Source: an uncultured Cytophagaceae bacterium
GTDB taxonomy: Bacteria; Bacteroidota; Bacteroidia; Cytophagales; Spirosomataceae
Direction of reading: 5' to 3'
NCBI GenBank assembly: GCA_903837305.1
Contig: CAILUB010000179.1
Span: 1-34,130 of the forward strand
DNA length: 34,130 bases
Below, piece by piece: positions 27,193 to 34,130 of this stretch. The notes beneath the pieces were generated by a model. The model saw nothing but the letters and a program-made list of their open reading frames with translations. It was not told the DNA's origin and searched no databases. How positions within the stretch are numbered: position 1 is the first letter of the stretch; every line of letters begins with the position of its first letter. A program made the translations under genes and the position numbers.

Positions 27193-27226
27193 ATTTACTT
27201 GACGTTAACGTTAACGTAAAGTAAAT
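27193..27226. promoter_or_regulatory. LiuR operator upstream of liuA
   Basis: A 34-bp near-perfect palindrome with arms ATTTACTT and AAGTAAAT around a core of GACGTTAAC and GTTAACGTA. Only one base pair of seventeen breaks the symmetry. The core matches the LiuR motif described in comparative genomics of proteobacteria. TTGACG at 27199-27204 inside it can serve as a -35 and TAAATT at 27222-27227 as a weak -10. This places LiuR across the promoter spacer, as usual for MerR-family regulators. Confidence 0.85.
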
Positions 27227-27333
27227 TTACTTATATTGCCCTTTTAAAACAAAAAATTAGCATATTTACAGACAGTCTGAAGGTTAATTCAGAGGGGCAT
27301 TGTTCATAATAAAGTTCGTGGATAAGGGGTTTT

Positions 27334-28515
27334 ATGAAAAATATTCCTGGAGTGCATTTTTATTTAGGTGAGGACATTGATGCCTTACGCGATACCATTT
27401 GCACCTATGCCCAGTCTGAAATTGCACCACAAGCAGAGCTTATTGATAGGAAAGATCAATTCCCAATGGAGCAATGGAGGAAAATGGGTGATCTTGGGGC
27501 CCTGGGAGTCACAGTTTCAGAAGAATATGGCGGTGCGAATATGGGCTATTTAGCTCACATGGTCGCGATGGAGGAAATATCGCGAGCCTCTGCTTCAGTT
27601 GGTCTTTCTTATGGTGCGCATTCAAATTTATGTGTCAATCAAATTCACCGAAACGGTACTTTGGCACAGAAGAAAAAATATTTACCAAAATTAGTATCCG
27701 GTGATTACATTGGCGCCTTAGCTATGAGTGAATCTAATTCTGGCTCTGATGTAGTGAGTATGAAACTACAGGCGGCTGAAAAAGATGGCAATTACATTTT
27801 GAATGGTACAAAGATGTGGATTACCAATGGACCAGATTGTGATGTATTGGTGGTTTATGCGAAAACTGAACCTCAACTAGGTTCAAAAGGTATTACTGCC
27901 TTCATCGTTGAAAAAGATATGCCAGGGTTTTCTGTAGCTCAGAAGTTAGACAAACTAGGGATGCGCGGATCACACACGGGCGAGCTAGTGTTCGATAATG
28001 TCAAGGTGCCGGCTGAAAATATATTGGGAAAACTCAATGGTGGTACGAAGATTCTAATGAGTGGATTGGACTATGAACGAGCAGTCTTAGCAGCAGGCCC
28101 GCTAGGAATTATGCAAGCCTGCATGGATGTGGTAGTGCCTTACATTCATGATCGTAAACAGTTTGGGCAATCTATTGGAGAATTTCAGCTAATCCAGGGA
28201 AAAGTGGCAGATATGTACACCACGCTTCAGGCATGTCGAGCATATTGTTATGCGGTTGGAAGGCACTTGGATGCATTGGGTTCGGAGCATGTGCGTCAGG
28301 TCCGAAAAGATGCAGCTGGAGTGATCCTTTATACGGCCGAAAAGGCTACTTGGATGGCGGGTGAAGCCATTCAAATTTTCGGAGGTAATGGTTATGTCAA
28401 TGATTATCCCGTTGGTCGCTTATGGCGTGATGCCAAGTTATATGAAATTGGTGCTGGAACCTCTGAAATTCGCAGAATGCTCATTGGCAGTGAATTATTT
28501 ACCGAAACTATTTAA
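27334..28515 (+). CDS. liuA: Isovaleryl-CoA dehydrogenase
   Basis: A 393-residue acyl-CoA dehydrogenase converting isovaleryl-CoA to 3-methylcrotonyl-CoA with FAD, passing electrons to ETF. The catalytic glutamate is in the position peculiar to isovaleryl-CoA dehydrogenases: Glu248 in [15 protein letters not shown]. The usual C-terminal site reads [12 protein letters not shown], with Gly in place of the Glu of other family members. This supports branched-chain specificity directly. AAGGGG at 27324-27329 precedes ATG 27334. It is the first gene of the liu operon, 17 bases from liuB, and is controlled by the LiuR site about 110 bases upstream. Confidence 0.94.
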   Translation: MKNIPGVHFYLGEDIDALRDTICTYAQSEIAPQAELIDRKDQFPMEQWRKMGDLGALGVTVSEEYGGANMGYLAHMVAMEEISRASASVGLSYGAHSNLCVNQIHRNGTLAQKKKYLPKLVSGDYIGALAMSESNSGSDVVSMKLQAAEKDGNYILNGTKMWITNGPDCDVLVVYAKTEPQLGSKGITAFIVEKDMPGFSVAQKLDKLGMRGSHTGELVFDNVKVPAENILGKLNGGTKILMSGLDYERAVLAAGPLGIMQACMDVVVPYIHDRKQFGQSIGEFQLIQGKVADMYTTLQACRAYCYAVGRHLDALGSEHVRQVRKDAAGVILYTAEKATWMAGEAIQIFGGNGYVNDYPVGRLWRDAKLYEIGAGTSEIRRMLIGSELFTETI

Positions 28516-28532
28516 TGAAGAGATGCTGAGAT

Positions 28533-30155
28533 ATGCCTAAGCTTGAATCTAAACTAAATATCCGAAATTCTGAATTTATTGCTAATAAGCAATTAATGCA
28601 GTCTGTTGTGGATGATTTAGTGCTTAAGATCAGACAGATTGAATTAGGTGGTGGTGAAAGCGCCAGAAAAAAACATATTGATCGATCTAAATTACTGCCT
28701 AGAGATAGAGTGCAGTTATTAATCGATCCGGGAACTCCTTTCTTAGAATTTTCTCAGCTAGCTGCTTATGGCATGTACCCTGAAAAATTGGGGTCTGATG
28801 CAGCACCTAGTGCTGGACTCATAACTGGTATTGGTTCGATTGCTGGGCAAGAATGCGTAATTATTTGCAATGACGCTACTGTTAAAGGGGGAACTTATTT
28901 CCCAATGACTGTAAAGAAGCATTTACGCGCCCAAGAGATAGCAGATCAAAATAATTTACCCTGTATCTACTTAGTAGATTCAGGCGGCGCCAATCTTCCA
29001 AATCAAGATGAGGTGTTTGCTGATAGAGATCATTTTGGTCGCATTTTTTTTAACCAGGCGAATATGTCAGCAAAAGGCATTCCGCAAATTGCCGTTGTTA
29101 TGGGCTCATGCACCGCTGGTGGCGCCTATGTTCCTGCGATGAGTGATGAGAGCATCATCGTAAAAGATCAAGGAACTATTTTTTTGGCTGGCCCACCGTT
29201 GGTTAAGGCGGCTACTGGAGAAATTGTTAGCGCTGAAGAATTAGGTGGTGCTGATGTGCATACTAGGCTATCGGGAGTTGCTGATCATTATGCACAAAAT
29301 GATGCCCATGCACTGAGTATTGCCCGCAATATAGTGAGTAATCTAAACCGTAAGAAACCGGAGCCTTTAAAGCGACGAGATGCAACACAACCACTGTATA
29401 GCGCAGATGAGTTATATGGTGTGATTCCCGTGGATACTCGTAAGCCATATGATGTTAGAGAGGTAATAGCTCGTGTTGTAGATGGATCTGAGTTTGATGA
29501 ATTTAAGGCGAGATTTGGTATTACTCTGGTAACCGGATTTGCTCATATTGACGGATATCCAGTTGGAATTATCGCTAATAATGGAATCTTGTTTTCGGAA
29601 AGCGCGCTAAAAGGGGCTCACTTTATTGAGTTGTGCTGCCAAAGAAAAATTCCTTTGATATTTTTGCAAAATATTACGGGTTTTATGGTTGGTCGTAAAT
29701 ATGAGAATGAAGGCATTGCTAGAAATGGCGCCAAGATGGTAACAGCAGTTGCTACAGCTCAAGTCCCAAAATTTACAGTGATTATTGGCGGATCGTTTGG
29801 CGCTGGTAATTATGGAATGTGTGGAAGAGCATATAGCCCAAGAATGTTATGGATGTGGCCAAATGCAAGAATTTCTGTAATGGGTGGCGAACAGGCTGCC
29901 AGTCTATTAGCTACGGTGCGTCGCGACGGAATAGAAGCAAGGGGTGGGCAATGGAGTTCTGAAGAGGAGGCTGCATTTAAAGCTCCACTGAGACAACAGT
30001 TCGAAACTCAAGGCCATCCTTATTATGCTAGCGCTAGGCTTTGGGATGATGGCATCATTGATCCAAAAGACACTAGAAAAGTTTTAAGTTTAGCAATCTC
30101 AGCTAGCTTAAATGCCCCCATTCCCGAAACGAAGTTCGGTTTATTTAGAATGTAA
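28533..30155 (+). CDS. liuB: Methylcrotonyl-CoA carboxylase beta subunit
   Basis: A 540-residue carboxyltransferase subunit that moves CO2 from carboxybiotin to 3-methylcrotonyl-CoA. [17 protein letters not shown] near residue 48 and the glycine-rich segments [16 protein letters not shown] and [16 protein letters not shown] are characteristic of the MCC-beta branch of the acyl-CoA carboxylases. It works with the biotin-carrying LiuD encoded two genes downstream, and the split arrangement B-C-D is the usual one. The RBS is weak (AGAG). The stop is 19 bases from liuC. Confidence 0.94.
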   Translation: MPKLESKLNIRNSEFIANKQLMQSVVDDLVLKIRQIELGGGESARKKHIDRSKLLPRDRVQLLIDPGTPFLEFSQLAAYGMYPEKLGSDAAPSAGLITGIGSIAGQECVIICNDATVKGGTYFPMTVKKHLRAQEIADQNNLPCIYLVDSGGANLPNQDEVFADRDHFGRIFFNQANMSAKGIPQIAVVMGSCTAGGAYVPAMSDESIIVKDQGTIFLAGPPLVKAATGEIVSAEELGGADVHTRLSGVADHYAQNDAHALSIARNIVSNLNRKKPEPLKRRDATQPLYSADELYGVIPVDTRKPYDVREVIARVVDGSEFDEFKARFGITLVTGFAHIDGYPVGIIANNGILFSESALKGAHFIELCCQRKIPLIFLQNITGFMVGRKYENEGIARNGAKMVTAVATAQVPKFTVIIGGSFGAGNYGMCGRAYSPRMLWMWPNARISVMGGEQAASLLATVRRDGIEARGGQWSSEEEAAFKAPLRQQFETQGHPYYASARLWDDGIIDPKDTRKVLSLAISASLNAPIPETKFGLFRM

Positions 30156-30174
30156 ATGGGTATAAGGCTTAAAA

Positions 30175-30954
30175 ATGAATCCATCATCAAAATACACCTC
30201 ACTTATTTTAGATATCAATAAGTCAATTGCTACAGTAACTTTAAATCGGCCAACATTACGAAATTCTTTTAATGAGGCTCTCATTGCAGAGTTGACTGAG
30301 ATTTTTGAAGACCTAACTAATGGTAATGAGGTCAGAGTTATTATTTTGGCAGCTAGTGGCGTCAGCTTTTGTGCCGGTGCAGATCTAACTTGGATGAAGT
30401 CTATGGCTTCCTATAGTCATGAAGAGAACTTGGCCGATGCTCGCCGGTTAGCTCAAATGCTTCATCGAATATATTGCTGTCCAATCCCAGTTATCGCACG
30501 TGTTCAAGGTGATGCATATGGAGGTGGCATAGGGCTTGCAGCGGTATGCGATATTGTTGTCGCAAGTGATAATGCCCACTTTTGTTTATCTGAAGCACGA
30601 TTAGGTTTATTGCCAGCAACCATTAGCCCTTATGTGATTAGAGCGCTAGGGGAGCAGGCATCTCGCCGCTACTTTATTACTTCAGAAAGGTTCTCGGCTG
30701 CTGAGGCTCATCGCTTAGGATTTGTACACGTACTCTGTCAACCCGATGACTTGGATCAGCAGGTAGAAAAAATTTTTCTCGCCATACTCCAGAATGGTAC
30801 TCAAGCGGTGACAAAGTGCAAAAAACTGGTTCAGGACTTTTCTAGTCAGGTAATTGATGCGAATTTGATTGAAGATACAGTAAAGCGAATTGCTGATATT
30901 CGCGGAACTGATGAGGCGCAAGTTCGCATGAGATTATTTCTGGAGAAAAAATAA
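30175..30954 (+). CDS. liuC: Methylglutaconyl-CoA hydratase
   Basis: A 259-residue crotonase-fold enzyme that hydrates 3-methylglutaconyl-CoA to HMG-CoA. LNRPTLRNSF, the oxyanion segment FCAGADLTWMKSM and GDAYGGGIGLAAVCD are visible. The GADLxWM pattern followed by a long SHEENLADARRLAQML helix is typical of LiuC rather than of general enoyl-CoA hydratases. The gene ends directly against the TTG start of liuD, with the stop TAA at 30952-30954. Confidence 0.92.
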   Translation: MNPSSKYTSLILDINKSIATVTLNRPTLRNSFNEALIAELTEIFEDLTNGNEVRVIILAASGVSFCAGADLTWMKSMASYSHEENLADARRLAQMLHRIYCCPIPVIARVQGDAYGGGIGLAAVCDIVVASDNAHFCLSEARLGLLPATISPYVIRALGEQASRRYFITSERFSAAEAHRLGFVHVLCQPDDLDQQVEKIFLAILQNGTQAVTKCKKLVQDFSSQVIDANLIEDTVKRIADIRGTDEAQVRMRLFLEKK

Positions 30955-32970
30955 TTGTTTACTAAAATTCTCATCGCTAATCGAGGTGAAATTGCCTGCC
31001 GAATTGCAAAAACCTGCCGAAAATTAGGGGTTAAAACGGTTGCCGTTTATTCGGATGCCGATAAAGATGCGCTGCATGTTCAAGTATGTGATGAGGCCGT
31101 CTACATTGGCGGCTCATCACCCAAGGAAAGCTATCTTCTAGGCAGCATAATTATTAAACAGGCTTTGGCTTATGGTGCTCAGGCGATCCATCCTGGTTAT
31201 GGCTTTCTCTCTGAGAATGCAGATTTTGCTCGTGATTGCGCTATCGCTGGCCTTGTATTTATCGGGCCACCCGAGGCAGCAATCAGGGCAATGGGTTCTA
31301 AATCAGCTGCGAAGTCACTTATGGAGCAGGCTGGGGTTCCTTTAGTGCCAGGCTATCACGGCGAATTGCAGGATTGCGCTTTCTTACGTAAGCAGGCCGA
31401 TCAGATTGGGTATCCAGTTCTACTAAAGGCTTCGGCTGGCGGTGGCGGTAAAGGAATGCGAATCATTGAGGATGGTAATTCCTTTGAGCAAGCATTAGCT
31501 TCGTGTAAGCGTGAGGCGATGAGTAGTTTTGGGGACGATAAGGTATTGGTAGAGAGGTACTTGAGTCGACCTAGACATATTGAAGTTCAAGTATTTGCCG
31601 ATAAGCAGGGTAATTGCGTTTATCTTTTTGATCGCGATTGCTCCGTCCAAAGGCGCCATCAAAAAGTTCTAGAGGAGGCGCCGTCACCTTGCATGAGTGA
31701 TGAGCTAAAGGCTCAAATGGGTCAAGCAGCTGTTAATGCTGCAAAAGCAGTCAATTACGAAGGTGCTGGAACGGTAGAGTTTATTGCTGAAGCCGATGAT
31801 GAGGGTCAGGCTGGTCATTTTTATTTTATGGAAATGAATACTCGTCTTCAAGTTGAGCATCCAGTAACCGAAATGATTACAGGGCAAGATTTGGTGGAAT
31901 GGCAACTCAGGGTTGCTAACTCAGAACCGCTTCCACTATTGCAGAATCAACTCAAAGAGTGCGGACATGCTCTTGAGGCACGTATTTATGCTGAAAATCC
32001 TGAGAATCAGTTTCTTCCCTCCACTGGTAAATTATTGACTATGTTGATGCCTAAAGAAGAGTTGGGAGTGGTGAGGGTGGATGCTGGTGTTCGGGAAGGT
32101 GACGTTATCAGCCCTTTCTATGACCCCATGATTGCTAAATTAATTGTATGGGGCGAGGATCGACCAACAGCATTATCTAGAATGGAAGTGGCGTTAGCTC
32201 AAGTCAATATTGTAGGCCTGTCGACCAATGTAGCCTTTTTATCCCGCTTAGTTAAAAATGATTCTTTTGTTAAACCCAATTTAGATACTGGATTAATACT
32301 CCGGCATGAAAATGAGTTGCTACAAAAGGACTTAAAGGTTGATTTTGAAAGCTTGGCCTTTTTGGTTGCGGGACAATTGTCAGCGGAGCTGTATCAATCT
32401 AGAGCGTATAACTCTGAAGTCCAATCACCGTGGCAAAAATTAGATGGATGGCGGATGAATGGATTCATCGAAAGAGGCTTTACGTGGATGTTAGACGATT
32501 CACATCAAGCTCATGTAGTGCGGCTAAATTATTCCCAAAATACACTCTTATACGATGGTGAGATGCGGCACTTTACCCATTGCGAAGATGATGGTGTACT
32601 GCGAATCGAATTAAACGGAAAGCAATTGAATGCACGCGTGATTTCAGAGTCTAGTCATCCAAATACCCTTCATTTATTTCGCGATGGCAGATATCAAAAA
32701 TGGCACTACCAAAATCCTCTAGCAATGACTCATGTTGATGAGAGTGCTATTGGAAAATTGACTGCACCAATGCCTGGTAAAGTTGTAGCCATTCGGGTTG
32801 AGGTGGGACATCAAGTTATTGTGGGAGACGAACTCATAGTTGTTGAATCAATGAAAATGGAACACACCATTACTGCACCTGTAGATGGGATCATCGCTGA
32901 AATTCATTATGCCGAGGGGGATCAGGTGGGTGAAGGCGATCAATTAATTACTTTTGCAAGCCCTACTTAA
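30955..32970 (+). CDS. liuD: Methylcrotonyl-CoA carboxylase alpha (biotin) subunit
   Basis: A 671-residue protein with a biotin carboxylase half (FTKILIANRGEIACRI at the start, the ATP-grasp glycine loop KASAGGGGKGMRI near residue 165, and EMNTRLQVEHPVTE near 300) and a C-terminal biotinyl domain with Lys634 in ESMKMEH. It charges biotin with bicarbonate using ATP for LiuB. The start is TTG at 30955, touching the liuC stop with no gap, with GGAG at 30942-30945. The conserved sequence MFTKILIANRGE begins exactly at this codon, so the non-ATG start is well supported. Biotin must be attached by BirA, which is not in the window. Confidence 0.95.
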   Translation: MFTKILIANRGEIACRIAKTCRKLGVKTVAVYSDADKDALHVQVCDEAVYIGGSSPKESYLLGSIIIKQALAYGAQAIHPGYGFLSENADFARDCAIAGLVFIGPPEAAIRAMGSKSAAKSLMEQAGVPLVPGYHGELQDCAFLRKQADQIGYPVLLKASAGGGGKGMRIIEDGNSFEQALASCKREAMSSFGDDKVLVERYLSRPRHIEVQVFADKQGNCVYLFDRDCSVQRRHQKVLEEAPSPCMSDELKAQMGQAAVNAAKAVNYEGAGTVEFIAEADDEGQAGHFYFMEMNTRLQVEHPVTEMITGQDLVEWQLRVANSEPLPLLQNQLKECGHALEARIYAENPENQFLPSTGKLLTMLMPKEELGVVRVDAGVREGDVISPFYDPMIAKLIVWGEDRPTALSRMEVALAQVNIVGLSTNVAFLSRLVKNDSFVKPNLDTGLILRHENELLQKDLKVDFESLAFLVAGQLSAELYQSRAYNSEVQSPWQKLDGWRMNGFIERGFTWMLDDSHQAHVVRLNYSQNTLLYDGEMRHFTHCEDDGVLRIELNGKQLNARVISESSHPNTLHLFRDGRYQKWHYQNPLAMTHVDESAIGKLTAPMPGKVVAIRVEVGHQVIVGDELIVVESMKMEHTITAPVDGIIAEIHYAEGDQVGEGDQLITFASPT

Positions 32971-32985
32971 TTAGAATAGCTCATT

Positions 32986-33918
32986 ATGATTAGTTCTCCA
33001 TACTTACCTAAAAAAGTAAAGATAGTCGAGGTAGGGCCTCGCGATGGTTTGCAGAATGAGAAAACATTCGTAGCAAATGAGGTAAAGATTTCCCTGATTA
33101 ACCAATTATCATCAGCTGGATTTTCCAATATTGAGGCAGCTGCTTTTGTATCGCCAAAATGGATTCCGCAAATGGCGAGTAGTGAAATTGTGATGGCTGG
33201 TATTGATCGGATGCCAGGCACAATTTATTCAGTATTAGTTCCCAATCTTCAAGGATTTGAAAAGGCACTAGCTTCTCGCGCCAATGAGATTGTCATTTTT
33301 GGAGCTGCATCGGAGACTTTTTCTCAAAAGAACATTAATTGTAGTATCGCAGAATCTATTGAACGTTTTGCACCTGTTACAAAAGCAGCTTTGGATCATA
33401 ATATTCGAGTACGTGGAAGTATTTCTTGCGCCATGGGCTGTCCTTTTGAGGGCAATATTGATCCTGCGAAAGTAGGGGAGGTGGTCCGACTGATGGCAGA
33501 CCTAGGATGCGCGGAAATTGATATCGCCGACACGATCGGCATTGGAACTCCAAACAAAATTAAAGCAGTTTTCGAGCATATTGGCCAGATATTGCCAATG
33601 AGTACCTATTCTGGACACTTTCATGATACTTATGGCCAGTCTCTGGCAAATATCTATGCGGCCATGGAAATGGGTGTGAGTACCTTTCATTCATCAGTAG
33701 CTGGCTTGGGTGGTTGCCCTTATGCACAAGGGGCAACTGGTAATGTTGCAACTGAAGATGTTCTTTATCTACTTGCTGGGCTTGGGATTGAAACGGGTAT
33801 AGATTTTGAATTGGTAGTGCGAAGTGGTAACTATATCTCTAATGTTCTCAATCGACCAAATGGATCAAAAGCTGGTCGTGCTTTTTTAGCAAAGGTAGCT
33901 TTGAGTGCTGGAGATTGA
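32986..33918 (+). CDS. liuE: Hydroxymethylglutaryl-CoA lyase
   Basis: A 310-residue TIM-barrel lyase that splits HMG-CoA to acetoacetate and acetyl-CoA, the last step of leucine degradation. The signature EVGPRDGLQNE (about residues 12-22), the metal-binding HFHDTYGQ near 206 and the catalytic cysteine loop AGLGGCPYAQGATGN near 245 are all present. It follows liuD after 15 bases and ends the operon. No terminator stands out in the 212 bases to the end of the window. Acetoacetate formed here would need a CoA transferase or synthetase that is not visible. Confidence 0.94.
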   Translation: MISSPYLPKKVKIVEVGPRDGLQNEKTFVANEVKISLINQLSSAGFSNIEAAAFVSPKWIPQMASSEIVMAGIDRMPGTIYSVLVPNLQGFEKALASRANEIVIFGAASETFSQKNINCSIAESIERFAPVTKAALDHNIRVRGSISCAMGCPFEGNIDPAKVGEVVRLMADLGCAEIDIADTIGIGTPNKIKAVFEHIGQILPMSTYSGHFHDTYGQSLANIYAAMEMGVSTFHSSVAGLGGCPYAQGATGNVATEDVLYLLAGLGIETGIDFELVVRSGNYISNVLNRPNGSKAGRAFLAKVALSAGD

Positions 33919-34130
33919 CTTATCTAACACCAATCCCTAAAATAAATTTAAAAGCATAATGTTTAAAGCTAATGAATGAAGTCTGTAGCGGTAGAACATA
34001 CAATTGCGTCATGCATGTCACTTCGAGCACTTATTAAAGACCTCTTTCCAAAGGCATAGATTCTTAAATCTATAGGATAGCAAGTTTTCAGAGGCTAGTA
34101 TTTATAATAAATCCACGTCCTGGTGGGTCC

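Noticed and set aside
34056-34073. ATAGATT, CTTA, AATCTAT hairpin in the 3' region after liuE.
   Set aside because: AU-rich seven-pair stem without a T tract on either strand; not a convincing terminator.
34121-34130. TGGTGGGTCC at the right edge looks like the 3' end of a tRNA on the minus strand (GGACCCACCA).
   Set aside because: Only ten bases are visible; no T-arm or acceptor partner can be checked inside the window.
1-34130. CRISPR arrays, insertion sequences, integrases, defence genes or secondary-metabolite synthases.
   Set aside because: I looked through all gene products and gaps and saw no transposase, recombinase, spaced repeat array or defence domain.

Overview
The window reads as an AT-rich (roughly 40% GC by eye) chromosomal stretch of a betaproteobacterium, most likely a Polynucleobacter-like or other small-genome Burkholderiales. 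This rests on gene content (LiuR-controlled leucine catabolism, a DUF2889 protein, FadN-type beta-oxidation genes) and on compact operons. It is an inference; no rRNA or complete tRNA is present to confirm it. The whole window is devoted to catabolism of ketones, acyl-CoAs and branched-chain acids, plus three regulators of different families.

Region 1 (1-8.5 kb): the end of a small membrane protein, then an operon of five genes matching the architecture of acetophenone carboxylase (Apc1-5): HyuA-like 658 aa, zinc-ribbon gamma-like 156 aa, HyuA-like 710 aa, HyuB-like 751 aa, and a 282-aa protein in the Apc5 position. The HyuB-like subunit keeps the H150/D153/H175 metal triad I recall for acetone carboxylase. 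A broken short-chain dehydrogenase (SDR) fragment lies between genes four and five.

Region 2 (8.7-14.5 kb): an intact SDR, a convergent SCP2-type thiolase, a second decayed SDR with two in-frame stops, a saccharopine-dehydrogenase-like oxidoreductase and an acyl-CoA ligase. Region 3 (14.56-17.3 kb): a MalT-like (LAL) LuxR-family regulator. An operator-like motif is shared between the promoter of the carboxylase operon and the thiolase/SDR intergenic region, and this regulator is the obvious candidate to read it.

Region 4 (17.3-26.7 kb): a minus-strand operon (acyl-CoA dehydrogenase, AlkK-like ligase, DUF2889) divergent from a plus-strand operon (TetR, FadN-like 3-hydroxyacyl-CoA dehydrogenase/enoyl-CoA hydratase, thiolase, enoyl-CoA hydratase, MerR). 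A near-palindromic operator candidate sits between them. Region 5 (26.7-33.9 kb): liuR and the liuABCDE leucine/isovalerate operon, headed by a 34-bp LiuR-type palindrome.

Taken together, the genes can be read as one route: secondary alcohol to methyl ketone (SDR, now partly decayed), ATP-dependent carboxylation to a beta-keto acid, CoA ligation, thiolysis, one or more rounds of beta-oxidation, and, for branched or isoprenoid substrates, entry into the liu pathway at 3-methylcrotonyl-CoA or isovaleryl-CoA. The individual enzymes are recognisable. Their assembly into a ketone-carboxylation pathway feeding liu is my inference and is the most interesting proposal here.
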